Below are positions 1-16,600 of a stretch of 64,000 nt of DNA, piece after piece (the stretch's first letter is position 1; each line of letters opens with the position of its first letter). Location: the NCBI GenBank assembly GCA_000697665.1, contig KL197713.1, positions 956,593 through 1,020,592 of the forward strand, given 5' to 3'. The notes below the pieces were generated by a model. That model was not told where the DNA came from. It made no database searches and saw nothing but the letters and a program-made list of their open reading frames with translations. The position numbers and the translations under genes are program-made. Origin of the DNA: Jaapia argillacea MUCL 33604 (Eukaryota > Basidiomycota > Agaricomycetes > Jaapiales > Jaapiaceae).

Positions 1-737
1 GTTGATTTAGGTGCGGGGAGTGAGGGAACGGCCAAGTTCAACTAAAGCCTAGGAAAGAGAGGGAGTGCGTTTTAAATGAATGTATGCACAGGAACCGTGT
101 GGGCTAAATTGCGAAAAATCAGAGTGAGTGCGAGGCAACGCGAAAGACAAATTGTACACACCGTCCAAGGAAACGCGGAAGGATGTGAAAAGGGATGGAG
201 AAAAGAGAGGAAAATAACGGGAGAATGAACCAGAGTTGTGATCATCACAACTTTCTTATAATTATGGGCTTTTCCCACGATGCCGCAACGGACCTGTGTT
301 CGAGTCCAACAGCCTCATTGTGACGTGGATGAATCGTTCCTGGTTCCTTTTGTTGCCCAAAAAGTGATGACCTGTCCAATCTCAGAGGTTATTATGTTTC
401 AATGAGTCACGCAATTGTTTGGATTGCAAGGTGTTCCGCCGAGTGCCCGCCACCTGGAGGGAGTCAATGTGCTCTTGATGGAATGATGCACGTATGATGG
501 TTCTCAAAAGCCTTGGTGACCATCAGGTCGCCAAAAATTGGTCGAGATTTGGGGTGCGTCAAGCAGGACTGGTGCCGGTGAAGGACGAAAGAGGACGAAG
601 CGGATAATGGTTGCTGCACAGCCCAAGTACGTCGTTTGGTCAAGTTTGGTCGCGTAGCGAACTGCGCGGCGTTTGCAGGGACATGATCAGACGTTGTGCG
701 TCAACCTGCTTGTACGATCCACGAGACCCCATCCAAC
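1..737. other. No gene recognised
   Basis: Only short open frames without family resemblance occur here, on either strand. It probably holds upstream sequence of the SCAMP gene. A stretch near 285-320 looks superficially like a tRNA T-arm but lacks matching stems. Confidence 0.5.
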
Positions 738-2064
738 ATGAGTACGACCTCTTATCCTTCCAAGAATACTGTACTAAATCGTACTCCTGCTCAGCCGAAT
801 TTACGCAAAATCCATTTGCCTCGACGCATTCATTGGATACGAACCCCTTTGAAGACCCTGCGGAGACTTCACAACAATATGAAGCACGAATGACTGACCT
901 GTCACAACGAGAACGGGATCTGGAGAGAAGGGAGCAAGAGCTAAACCAAAAGGCAGATCACATCAGGAAACATGGGCGAAATAATTGGCCTCCTTGTGAG
1001 CAAACGCCTCCAGTGGTGTGAGGGGTGTGCACTGAGCAATTCGAATTCCATACCTGAATAGTCTTACCCCTGATTTACCACTCGATCCCAGAAGAAATAC
1101 CCGAGCTATCGCGCCCACTGATCACCCGACTCTACCAACTATGGCTGGTCCTACTGGGTACTTTGATTGTTAACATGGTCGCATGCATCTTCATTCTCCT
1201 GGCCGGTTCCTCTGACGGTGGTAGGGATCTTGGAGCAAGTATCGGGTACGTCGCGGCTTACGTCTGGTGGGCAACCGTTATGCTTATCGTTTTACAGTTA
1301 TCTGCCCATCATCGGTGCTCTCTCATTCCTTCTCTGGTACAGGTGTGTTACTTTCACTGCTGTCTGGTACATGAGGTCAGACTATGTTTATCTAGACCAA
1401 TTTACAACGCATATATGAAGGTAGGGCTACTATCGCTACACTTTTGACTGGTTGCTTAGACTTTCTTCAGGAGCAAGCTCTCTACTATTGTAAGATTTGC
1501 CCGGATCCTGTTTCTCTATTTAATGTCATGATGTGGCGACAGATATCTACTTTTTCTTCGGCGGTTTCCATCTTCTCTTTTCGGTCTACATGTAAGATAT
1601 CCAGATCATGTCGTTGAAAGTGTATTGACATATTATGGCATTCCAATTCAGGATCATTGGCATCCCAAGGTATGGACTGTGTCACTTGTTTTCCGAAACT
1701 TGCAGCTCACCCGAACTCTTCGCAGTACTGGGTCAGCGGGTTTAATACAAACGATCCAGATGTATGCTAAGCCAGCAATTCCCGCCGCCATTTTGGGGAC
1801 GATTGCAACCGTTGGGTGGACTGTTCAGGGCCTTGGCAATGCGTACTATTATCGGCAGGTTCGTCCCAGGCTGATCGTCCCCGTGTCTGTCGCTCTGAAC
1901 ATTTCACTCCTCAGATTTGGGCGCATCATACGGCTCAGGGTCATTCGATGGAGAAGGTGCGTCGAGGGCTACTTGTTTGCGAACGAAAGGCTGATGTCCA
2001 TCGTCTTCAGGCCAAGACTGAGCTTGCGTCACATGGAGCGAAAGCTTACTTTACGCGAGGTTAA
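738..2064 (+). CDS. Secretory carrier-associated membrane protein (SCAMP)
   Basis: SCAMPs are four-pass membrane proteins of post-Golgi and endosomal recycling vesicles. The spliced product starts MTEFTQNPFA, has two NPF motifs that bind EH-domain endocytic adaptors, then a charged coiled coil (LSQRERDLERREQEL) and the family signature NNWPPFLPLIYHSI. Four hydrophobic segments follow, around 1140-1200, 1240-1310, 1545-1610 and 1760-1830. The tail ends AKAYFTRG. The start is unusual: exon 1 appears to be only ATGA (738-741), followed by a 53-nt intron with a CTAAT-like branch site and an acceptor at 794. Splicing there puts an ATG directly in frame with the NPF region, whereas the longer unspliced frame from about 611 has no family-like N-terminus. 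Several more introns are inferred, for example 1000-1061 and 1859-1915. Family assignment is firm; exact exon edges are by eye. Confidence 0.87.
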
Positions 2065-2383
2065 CCTCCTTGTCTTCCTTGTAAAACTTTCTACGTCGTG
2101 ATGTCTTGACTGTTTGTCGTAATACCTATACATGTGTCCCTTGTTTCCTTGGAACAATGTAAATTTTACGGACCTTGCTGCGAACTCGTGGAGGGATGGC
2201 GCACTGACCAGGCTGCCAGCACTGTCTGAGTTTGAGATAGTGGGCGGAGTTTCGAATGATCCTATTATCAACTGTAGTGCTGTATTCTTTTTTTCTTACA
2301 ACCACCATCATCTAAAGGTTAGTTGCTGACTCTGTCTCTGATGTCTCTGGCACTCATCCTCGCTTGACGTCCTTCGTATAGCC

Positions 2384-2426
2384 AAAAAAGCTGTCTCAAA
2401 AAATAACCTAAAAAACTCCCAAAAAA
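2384..2426 (+). promoter_or_regulatory. Phased A-tracts upstream of the poly(A)-binding protein gene
   Basis: Four runs of six A start at 2384, 2398, 2410 and 2421, and a seven-A run lies at 2558-2564 just before the start codon. Vertebrate PABP mRNA is known to bind its own protein through an A-rich 5' UTR element. The same use here is inference, and no transcript start can be seen. Confidence 0.4.
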
Positions 2427-2570
2427 GCGGTTGTTCATCTCTTTCCTGTGTGTGTATCGTCGACCCCATCCAATACTGTGGCGGATCCTAACTCATCTCC
2501 CTTCACTTGCAGTCGCAGAAAAAGTTCACAAAGCAGTAACGACCCCATTTTTAACACAAAAAAACCCACA

Positions 2571-4952
<2,382 letters not shown>

Positions 4953-5408
4953 TTGGCACTTGCCTTGTCGGTGCTCTGGTGCTCCTGTTGTGTTGGCCTT
5001 CACTCGTTGCTCTGTCTCGCTCGCTTTGGTTTATCATCGGTGACCTCTGCGCTCCTAGCGCATCTGTATTACATGCTCATGTTGTTCGAGTCGGGTTCGT
5101 GGTGGTCGGTCCTTTGTGTACTTTCGAAGGAATAGAGATGATACAACCGCTTCTTCATGGGCCGAACGCTGAGTGCAATCAGTCAACCAACTTCGACCAC
5201 ACCATTTTGTTGTGCCTCGCCTTCCGTCCGCGTCCATGGCTCAGAAACCTCCGAACGGCTGGGAACTGTTGTACTTGGACACAGTGAACACACTCAGCGG
5301 GGCAATCAGATGGTTCTCGATGTTACATACAAAGAAAACAATGTCTACGTCAGATGCTTGATCTCATGGACGAACACAGTCCGAGTGGAATCTCCATGCC
5401 AGCCCCGG
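4953..5408. other. Convergent intergenic region, no gene seen
   Basis: This lies between the stop codons of PAB1 and SPT8 and presumably contains both 3' UTRs. No conserved reading frame was found. Confidence 0.5.
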
Positions 5409-7785
5409 TTACTGCTCGCACTGATCAAGAATCTCGCAGCAGGGTCCACCACTAAAGGAACAACTAAGCATTAAATGGATGGGGTTGGGGTGAGACGTAC
5501 ACATCTGCGAGACAAATCCGCCATGATGCCCGGGAATGATCTTGAACTGAGCACCGCTTTTTGTGCGACCTGAGGCATCCGGTTCTCCAGCTTCGGCGAC
5601 GTTCCACAGCCGAATGTTATCAATCGATGCACTGAGAGTTCGTGAGTCGCAAGACGGGTTAAAAGGATTGACGGCGTACCAGGCAAGATGTCGACTATCG
5701 GGGAATGCGACAACACAAGAAACCACTCCTGAACTCAGTGGGTTTCGCAGCGTTTTCATGAGCCTAGGAGTACCGCTAGGGCCAGATCGTCCCATTTGGC
5801 GGACGTCCCAGATATCGATTGTCCCATTCCGCCTACCTGCATATATTTGATTCCCATTGGCGGACCAGCAAGCCTAAAGGAGCTCTGTATAAGCACAGTA
5901 CAGGACGGTCAACAAGTTTAAGACTGACTGAGACACACCAAGGAGGTGTCTTTTCGCTCATCCACAACCGCCCAACCCCTGTACCTGGGGTTTGAACACG
6001 TCGATCCCATAACATCACTTGGCCATCAACGGAGGCGATCATAAGGAGATCAGGAGAAAATGTAGCATATGAAGCAGGATCAAGTAGAGGAGGTGCGTTT
6101 TTTGGGACGGCGGCTTGGCTGAAAGATGTTCGAATATTCGGCCTTGCGACCTGGGGCTGCGAAGGAGCATTGGGAATGCCTGGAGGAACACCTCCCGTAC
6201 CCGGGATCTGAGGTACATCTGCTCCGGGCATGCTCAAACCAGGTGTGAGGGGAGTCCGGGGGAACAGGCTGTCATCCATCTCAGCGTCGCCATCGGGTTC
6301 ATCATCAAATAGAGGATCAAACGATGCGTCTGATTTGGCATCAGACTCTCGCCTTGGTAGGTTCCGAACCAGTGGTTCGTTTGTGTTTCCGAGAAGGGTA
6401 CTATTTGTGATATCGCCCGAGGTAGGCTCCAGTAATTCTTGAGTCAAGACTTGAGTCAATTCGGCATCCATCGCGGCGACACTGTCTTCCGGATCGTAGA
6501 TATTGGAAAAGGGGCGGCTGAATTCTACATCGACATTGGGATGGAACCCATCGGAAGACGAGGTGCTCAGAGGACGAACAGCGATCACGGCGAGTTGTGC
6601 GCCATGCGACGTAAATTTGCGGACGATCTGACCAGTGTTTAGATCCCAGTGCTGTTGTTATCTCCGTGAGATTCTATCCATTCTAAGACCTCATCCACAC
6701 TAACCATTGCTTCACCATCCCAACCAGCGCTGAAGAATCCTTTTTCATCATGCTGGAGGGATAGAGCCGACACGTGGCCACGGTGACCACGCATGACATG
6801 GCAAAGTCGACCTGGATCATGTCTAACGGTGAACAGATTGATGTGACCTTGCTGGTAGATTGTCATGAGCGAGGGATGTGCTGTGAAGTACTGTGACGCA
6901 CACTTGAACCTGCAAGCGCCCATAATGCATCGGACTGCATGGATAAGCTGTAGATAGGTGACAGCTGCGTCTCTTGAATTGGAGGAGCACCGAGCCTATT
7001 GGCATCTGCTGGATTCTCCCACCAAAGTCGAATTTGCCCAGCTTTCATAGTGCCTTCAATGACACCACAATGGTGCCTCTGGGGTGCCGTCAGAAAGTTC
7101 TTGCCATTGACGGCCGCAAATATGTCGTAGTCGCGAACGTAGCCGTCTTCAGAGCCAGTTATAACGTGAGTCATACAGAAAGATGCCGCCAGGGCATGCG
7201 TTGGCGTGGGGTGAGGGATAGCGCAGATCGCCTCTACAGTATAAGATCGGAGGGACGCCATTCCGAAGTCGTGCAAGACCTTCGACCTGCGAAGATGAGC
7301 GGGCGAGGGAGATCTTGTTCGGCTGCAAGGGGGTGATAGGACATCTTGAGATGGTTCTAGTATTAAGAGGATTGAAAAATATCTGTATCTCTTGAGATAG
7401 ACAAGGACCAACCCTCAGCCTCTTCGGAGTGAATGTCAATATCACCGGATGAAGGCCCTGCAGGCGAGCTGGGTTTATCGGGGATTTCAGGAGACAGAGC
7501 AGTTTCCCCCCGTTCGTCATCGTCATCGTCCTCGTCGCCCTCATCTGAATCATCATAGAAAGTATCCTGGATACGACTGATTGGTGAGGCAACAACGCAG
7601 AGAAGGAAAGGGGAACGAACATCATCCCCCTCCGTTGCTTCGTCGCCAGCGACAGCACTTTCGACAGCATCTAGGAGGTCATCGTCTATGTCATCATCGC
7701 CGTCGGCGTCAACACTGATAGTTCGAGAGTCAAAGTCGAGGTCGTCGACAGCATCAGCCTCTTCCTCAAAGTCGCTGCGTGCCAT
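5409..7785 (-). CDS. SPT8: SAGA complex subunit Spt8, WD40 repeats
   Basis: Spt8 is a WD40 subunit of the SAGA coactivator that contacts TATA-binding protein. The N-terminus is very acidic (MARSDFEEEADAVDDLDFDS, then Asp/Glu runs around 7500-7700), as in other Spt8 proteins. The WD40 part begins with the family signature TGSEDGYVRDYDIFAAVNGK (about 7070-7150). It continues with QLSPIYSLSMQSDALWALAG, FTVRHDPGRLCHVMRGHRGH and FSAGWDGEAM. A low-complexity Asp/Ser/Pro insert (about 6130-6540) interrupts the propeller, and the last blades include SFSGGPCCEILDQ at the C-terminus. The ATG at 7785 is chosen because the longer frame begins with GTG. About seven short introns are inferred. The gene diverges from SRP54 with 53 bp between start codons. 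Confidence 0.9.
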
Positions 7786-7838
7786 GGCTTTAGTCGACTT
7801 TCTCACGACCCTCTGGCTGATCGTGCTGAACGCTCACA
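7786..7838. promoter_or_regulatory. Very short divergent promoter between SPT8 and SRP54
   Basis: The start codons of the two divergent genes are separated by only 53 bp. Both 5' UTRs and the core promoter must fit here or extend into the opposite gene's coding region. No TATA-like element is visible. Confidence 0.5.
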
Positions 7839-10002
<2,164 letters not shown>

Positions 10003-10208
10003 TTTGCTACACTCTGTATCGTTAGAGATCTGCATCGCTTGTATCACATGTACTTTGTTCCAGGTCCGAGAGAGCCAAGATATTGCATAGATTGTGCAGT
10101 ATATATCTACATCACAGGTACAGAAGACGTTCAGTCTCGCCAAAACCAGTACACAAACATGGGACAACTCTTCAGGATGTTCATGATAACTGACCCTTAC
10201 ACCTCGTG

Positions 10209-12140
10209 TCAATTAGGAATAGTGCGATGTAAAATAGCTTGGATGGCTTTGAATTTATCATCGGTGTATGGGGCATAACGGCCCTCCAGATGCGGCTCCG
10301 CTCTGTCGACAGACGATGAGTCTGGGTGGATGATATATCCGATATGTACTCACTCCTTGGGCATATCAATCGAGCCTCGAGCGTGAGTGAAGCCCTCGTA
10401 GGAATATTTCATCACCTGGTACCCGTCTGTGGCGAAGGACAATGTGAGTAGTGGTGAAGAGAGTGGGGAGTGGAACACACACAGCCGGATTCACCGACTC
10501 CAGAGAAGGGTAGTTCGTTTACTACAAGCAAGTCACGATTATTTCCATGATGAAAACGACAAGGTGCTTACCGGCAAGTTGCTGGAACGTGTCGTTGAAA
10601 ACAATATTACCACTCCTCGTGTTGTCCAATACTGTAGAATGAAGTTAAACGGTGAGAAGGAGGGGAGGCATCTGAACCCACGTTGTTGCTTGACCTGCGG
10701 GTTTTCGGTGAAGGCGTACAGAACTAGAGGATGATCCCTATCCACCACCTCAGTGGGCAGAGAAGCGCGGAGGAATTTGAAAACTTACCGCTCGCTGACA
10801 TACGTGATGGCCTCAGCTAAGTCCTTGACTGGAACGATGGGCAAAATTGGACCAAAAAGCTCTCTGATCGTATATTAGCGACCGTAACGTAAATGGCGGG
10901 GATGACATACCCCTCCAACAAAGAATCGCCTTCCTTCACATCTTTGACGATGGTAGGAGCAAGACCGTTCTTGTCATCAACTTGGCCTCCTAAAACGATC
11001 TTCCCTTGCGTGCGTTTGAGGAGACCGGTGAGACGGGCGTGGTGCATGCCATTGACAATGCGTCCATAAGAAGGAGATTTGAGTGGGCCCTCCGGGAAGA
11101 AAGACTCGTGATGCTCTTTTAAAGCCGCGATGAATTCGTCTTGGCGATCCGCTGGGATCAGAACGTAGTCCGGAGCAACGCAGATCTGAATTTGATGCTG
11201 GGATCAAGAGGACAAATATATCATGTTTGCGCGCACCTGCCCAGCATTTGTGCATTTACCGAAGAGGACCCGTTTTGCGGCAAGCTTGACATCGTATTCA
11301 GAGTCGATGATAACCGGGGACTTTCCGCCCAACTCAAAGCTGCAAGGCGTGAGATGTTTGGCGGCAGCTGTAGCAATGATTCGGGCCACGCGGCCGTTGC
11401 CAGTATAGAAAACTGTGAAAATGAGAATATTGTCGGTTTAGGTTCAGGGAAGAATATGCGTACTATGATCCCATGGGTACTTCAAAAGTTCAGTTGTCTC
11501 TTCCACACCACCGTTGACGACTCGATAGGCATCACCATCGAGATATTTAGGCATCAAGTCTGCCAGGAGTTGAGAATAGGCAGGAGAAACCTCCGAAGGC
11601 TTGACGACAGCACAACATCCAGCTGAGATGGCACCATAGAGAGGTTGCAGAGAAAGGATCATTGGATAGTTCCATGGTCTGCAGAGCACATATAAGTGAA
11701 AATGATCTTCCAAATAATCGGCAATACGGACGCGATGATGAGCACAACTCCCTTGGGCGCTTTGTAGATGGTTGGTTGCCAAGGCTTTTGCCAGTCGGGG
11801 ACATCAATGACCTCCGGTTTGCTCCAGTCTTCAAGTGATGTGGCGCACTGAAGGCAGCGATCGATCAGCCCGCCAACCTCACCAACCCATGTCTCCATGG
11901 GGGGTTTCCCAAGGTCCTTCCCAATCGCCTCTACAAATGCATCTGAATTCTCTTGGGCCATACGGGCCAGCTGGTAAAGCTGCTGGCGCCTCCATTCTAA
12001 AGGACGCGTCTTCCCCGCTCGAAAGGTGTGGTACAACGTTTCACGGATCTACAAAGCATCAGTACATGCAAAACCAACATGATATAAGCACAGCATACCA
12101 CAGGGATCTCACCGATGGCTGTGTGCTGGAGTTGGGCCAT
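10209..12140 (-). CDS. Aldehyde dehydrogenase, ALDH3/fatty-aldehyde type
   Basis: The enzyme oxidises aldehydes to acids with NAD(P)+; the ALDH3-like fungal group includes yeast Hfd1, which handles long-chain aldehydes. It begins [14 protein letters not shown], followed by an intron and [20 protein letters not shown]. Diagnostic motifs are [22 protein letters not shown], the catalytic-Glu motif FELGGKSPV and the region around the catalytic Cys (GKCTNAGQ, an intron, then ICVAPDY). The C-terminal half includes [11 protein letters not shown] and HPLVLYAFT. The last exon is reached by splicing near 10300-10350 and reads [13 protein letters not shown], ending RTIPN. An in-frame TGA just past the penultimate exon (about 10348) is skipped by this intron. 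No N-terminal signal and no clear C-terminal membrane anchor are visible. Substrate is not deducible. Confidence 0.92.
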
Positions 12141-12696
12141 TGATAGAAGACAGGACAAGGGGGGATATCTGAATTCTTGAGGGGCCGGGGTTTTATGAGT
12201 GCCTCACACAACGCAACAGATGTTCTCCCGAACACAGGTCGAGTTTACCTTGAAAAGGGATTGGTCATCTTGGCACGGATGTTTTGGGTTCTGAAAGGTA
12301 TCCTTGTTCACAAGATCGATCAGCCATGAGACACAGATTACCAGATGTTGCAGTTCAGGAGTTGACAAAGCGCCACGCCGCTTTCAGAACCCGAGTACTT
12401 CGTAAACGTTTTCCAGAAGATCGACAGTCCAACACAGTTCCAGCACTCAGTGCAGAAAAAGAAAAAGGTAGGCTGTTCAACACCATCAGCGTGGACCGTA
12501 CTGTGCAACGCCCGGAGTATACTGGCAGTAAGCGCAGGTGAGGTTCGAATAATCTCCTGGGTATGTTTAGCGCACTATGCAGAAACAGCGCTCTTAATAT
12601 GGCAGCCCTGGGAAAAGAAGCCGTACAATGGCATTATGAATGGAAAATGAACGAGGACGAGAAGAGATCTAAGTATATAGATCCCATACTCTCGAA
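12141..12696. other. Intergenic; one exon-like stretch on the + strand
   Basis: No gene is confidently recognised. On the + strand, 12389-12472 has an acceptor-like CTTTCAG, an open frame reading PEYFVNVFQKID and QHSVQKKKK, a GT donor, and a possible terminal exon beginning VRFE at 12540. No family match or start exon could be found, so this is recorded only as a possibility. Confidence 0.2.
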
Positions 12697-13488
12697 TCAT
12701 TTTTGCTCGCGCTGTTCCTTCTTCCACACTTTCTTCTGTTTCGACGCAGACGCCTTGTTACCGAAGAGGAAAGCTGATGTATGCTTGTCGGCGCCAGTCT
12801 TCTTCGATGTACGAGATGATCCAGCAAACATCATCTTTGGAAAAGATCAATTTATCGGGACGACTTGGTTGGGCAAACACCACGTACCGCCCACAACCCA
12901 AATCCTGCGATGGTTCCAGTTCCAAGAAAGACCAGAAACGATAGCATGCCGACTGTGGGGGTGTTATATGCAAGGAATGCTGAGAGGGCCGACGCCGCCG
13001 TCAGAGGTCCGAGCAGTGGATGACTATGCAAACCCTGCTCTGAACTTGGAGGGGAAATTGGAGATGATGAGGGTATCTAGAAGGGGAATGATCGCTCGGT
13101 ATGAAAAGCAGAGGAAAGAGATAGAAACGAACACATAGGACTAGCGAGATCGCAGTGGCGCCCAGTAGTATGCCAAAATGCACACACAAGAACGATTCGA
13201 GTGATGTGAGTTGAGTACGACGTTCGGTGGACGCCTCCGAAGCAAAAAGAATGAGTCGAGGGCTTAGAAGGAGCAATATTGCCAGCGCGGATAACCTGAC
13301 GGAAGTATGAGATTGGCGACTGGTTCCTGGGTGGAGAACACGAACAACCCAGCCGATGTCCAAGCCCACGAAGACATGACACCATGAGCTCCAATAGCAT
13401 CATATGGTTGTTCTCGAGTTTGGGGGGGTGAGCTATCGTTCTTCTGGGACTTGGTCGATGAAAAGTCGTCTAGTTCAATTTCTGACAT
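12697..13488 (-). CDS. Small multi-pass membrane protein, function unknown
   Basis: The product starts [20 protein letters not shown], a polar N-terminus. Hydrophobic segments include [59 protein letters not shown] and [20 protein letters not shown], so four or five transmembrane helices are likely. The last exon follows a 53-nt intron (about 12828-12880) and encodes a basic tail, [19 protein letters not shown], then [14 protein letters not shown]. The Lys-rich tail on the presumed cytosolic side resembles that of small fungal ER/Golgi membrane proteins, but no named family is claimed. Gene existence is supported by coherent frames across at least three introns and by the conserved-looking GADKxTSxFxFGNK motif. 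A 191-aa open frame on the opposite strand is judged a shadow. Confidence 0.65.
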
Positions 13489-13675
13489 GGTGGTCCAGTC
13501 GGTGCAGTTAGTTGGTCGAGCACAGTCCTGCACAGTCGTCGTATGCAGTTGACGCTGCGCGTGACATCATAGACGAACAATGGACAATGTCAGAGTGATG
13601 TATTGTGGAAATGATGAGATGACAGGCTACAATATCAGAGCAGAGTACGAAAAAAAACCAAGGAGTACAATATTA

Positions 13676-16600
13676 CTACCATCCACCAGTAGGGGCCTGG
13701 CCCCACCCTCCAGCCCCCTGAATCATAGCTGCTCGACCGGGATGCATCCCAGAGGGAGCCTGTGTTTGCTGCCCAGGGTAAGCCGGTGTTCGTGGAGGAT
13801 ATGCTGAAGGTGTTTGGTATCCAAACGGGGTTTGAGGGGCCGCACCATAGGCGGGAGTAGCAGAAGGAGCGTAGTTGGACATCCCTCCCGGAGGCGCGGA
13901 GGCCGGTGCGTTGTATGGATTCGGTGTTCGCCCAGGGACATGGCGTACAGACATATGGCCGGGGGTGGCATGGCCTGGGGTCCGAGCTGGTGTTCGGGCA
14001 CTGTTGTACGGAGTCTTTCCGCCAGCTGCGGCGGCTGCCAGATTCTGCGATTCGTGGAGATGTCTGAGATGTATGTTAGCAAAGGGATAATGACAGTGAC
14101 TGTGTGGACTGACCGAATTTTGAAAGCGTCACATAGCTCTTGCACGCCAGGTGCGGCGGTTTCAAACAGATAATATGCTTCAGGTGCGACACGGACGGGC
14201 CAACTCTGAACAGTTGAGTTCTTGTTTGCCAGGAAGCAGAGACTGAAATGACCAGGGCGCTTGCGGTTCAAAGTGAAGCCATAAGCACTCTTTGAAGGGT
14301 TGGCGGCCACAAAATTCTTCAAAAACAGATCTAGAGGCGGATGTATTCAGCATTTCGAAAAGCGCCTCAAGACCCTTAAAGACATACGCAAATCGTCTTC
14401 CGTGCCCGCCTTGAACTTCTCGTGCGCCATAAGTTCTTCCACCCGTCGGGCCATAGCCTGAATGTGATTAACGATCATCTCATCAAGATCAGCGAACTCA
14501 TATTTGCCCTCTATCACGAAGCGATTTCCAACCGCTTGCCCTGTAGGATCAGCATTGGGCTCGACCACATCTGAACCCTGCGTAAATTCCTCGCTCTGAA
14601 AATGACAGTGAAAACGTACCGATGTGCTGAAAGAGCTTATCGTCGACCTTCCAAGTCACAGCCAGATGATTGAAGCCTTTCGACGAGGGACGGATGACCA
14701 CATCGCCTCGTTGTTGCTTCTCGAGGAAAGCCTCAGCTTGAGAGGCATTGAAATTGTGGAAGTTGGGGTGCTTGATCACTCGTCTGGTCCTATCTACTTC
14801 AGCTCTCTTCTTGCGGGCCTGCATCTCCCTGTCGCGATCCTCTTGAGCAAGATTCCATGCCTCATCATGTTTGACACGACGGAATTGGCTATCTCCAGCC
14901 TGGACATCAGCGGGTCTCGACGACAGTTCCACGAAGAACTGATCTTGTTGAAGGTTAAGTTTGACATCGATGATAACCCCAGCTATGGTTTGTCCCTGCT
15001 TCAGAACAGACTTGGGATTCACGGGCTGATCCGCGACGTATTGTGCGTTGATCATCCCTTCGACACCGGAATCCAGGCGAACGGAGACGAAGTTGTCCTT
15101 GATGCGCTGGACGAGGACAGATACAATGAGACCAACACGCAGGGTGCGTTGAGTCTCGCCGCTCAGCGTCGTTAACACTTCCCATGAGCTGGGTAGAGGG
15201 AATTTGGTCCGCTGTTCGGCAAAGGGATGCAGCAACTCCTTCCGAATGACATTGAGGGTGTGTCGCTTTTTATCCTTGTTTGTTTCGTACATATTCACGG
15301 CGAAGTCGTCGAGGTTTAGCTCGTCCAATTTCTTCTCGTTGTCGTCGTCTTGCATGATGAGAGAGACAACGTGAGACGGGTGCTCATCGTGAATATCTTC
15401 TTCGTCGAGCTCCAGGGCATCCGTGGCCATCTTCCTCGCGAGTTCGTAATCTTCAGGGTGTATCCGAGTGTCGTCCAGGGGATCAGGAGCGTCGAGTTCG
15501 TCACCATGACGGCTCTTCGACGACTTGGCGGGCTGATCCTCGTGCGGAATCCGAAGGAAACCGGCAGCGTTTAGGAATATCTTCGTGGTCAGTAGACCAC
15601 CCTTGACAAATTGATCTCGGTTTACGAGATTTCCCCCCTACGATCGGGAAAGTCAGAACAAAGCGAACACCTCGTCGGCGACACACTAACCATGGCTGCG
15701 ATCCGCTTCACTAAAACTTGGGCTTTGCGGGGCCCGAGGCCACAAACGAAGGGGAGCACGTGCTGATAATACGAGTCGGTGACGGCGCGATTGATTTCAA
15801 CCCCGACTTTGTTGACCACATCCACGAGCACACGTTCAAAACTCGACAATAGCTTCTCCTTTGGAATCTAAGAAAGCCTCATGAGTAGAACAAGAACCAG
15901 GTATGAAAGATCCCCACCAATTGTTGGAAGTCTTCCTCCAATGTGATAGTCGTGATGTCGCTACCAAGGGCAGCGAACTCGTATAGAGGACTCTGAGTAT
16001 ATCGGGCCAGACCCACACAATACTTGGCAGTATCCGAAAGCGCGCCAAATTCTTCAGCGGCCCGAGCGCTGTGTTGATAAATGCGTGCCACCTCGTCAAA
16101 GACGTACTGCACAGGAATGTTAAACGACTCCTGATCAGTTCCGGCTGCTCCCCACGCGGCAGAAGCAACCCCGTCTTCATTTGGACCTCTGACAATTTCC
16201 TTGATCTTTTGGGCAAGCTTGGTGGTCGCGATGCTGAACCCACCCACAATGATGACATCGGGTTTCCGACGCCTCAAGATGTCTCTGAACTCATCTCGGC
16301 TCTCGTCATCGTAAAGGTTGTCCACTTTGGTATGTTCACGCAACCGTCCAGCTTCATCCAAGACCACGATCGCGATGGCGTCTCTTTGAGGATCTCCTTT
16401 ACCCCATGACACTGCCATCACGCAGGGGGTGTCGCCGAAGCGCATTTCTGGGCTCGAGTAAGGAGCAACATCGATTCTCTACGGGATCGTCAGCATCAGT
16501 TCGATGTTTGGATTCCCGATCACGACTTACCTCACGCAAAACATCACTACATCGTTTCGCCAAAAATTCCTCAACTTCCTCTCTCAGCCATTCTCGAGTC

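Noticed and set aside
280-325. tRNA-like T-arm sequence with TTCGAGTCC
   Set aside because: The flanking bases do not pair into a five-base stem, and no acceptor or anticodon arms can be formed around it.
12563-13138. 191-codon plus-strand frame
   Set aside because: It is antisense to the membrane-protein gene, whose splice sites and hydrophobic pattern are coherent on the minus strand.
14624-15175. 183-codon plus-strand frame
   Set aside because: It is antisense to the S1 and SH2 part of SPT6, which is certain.
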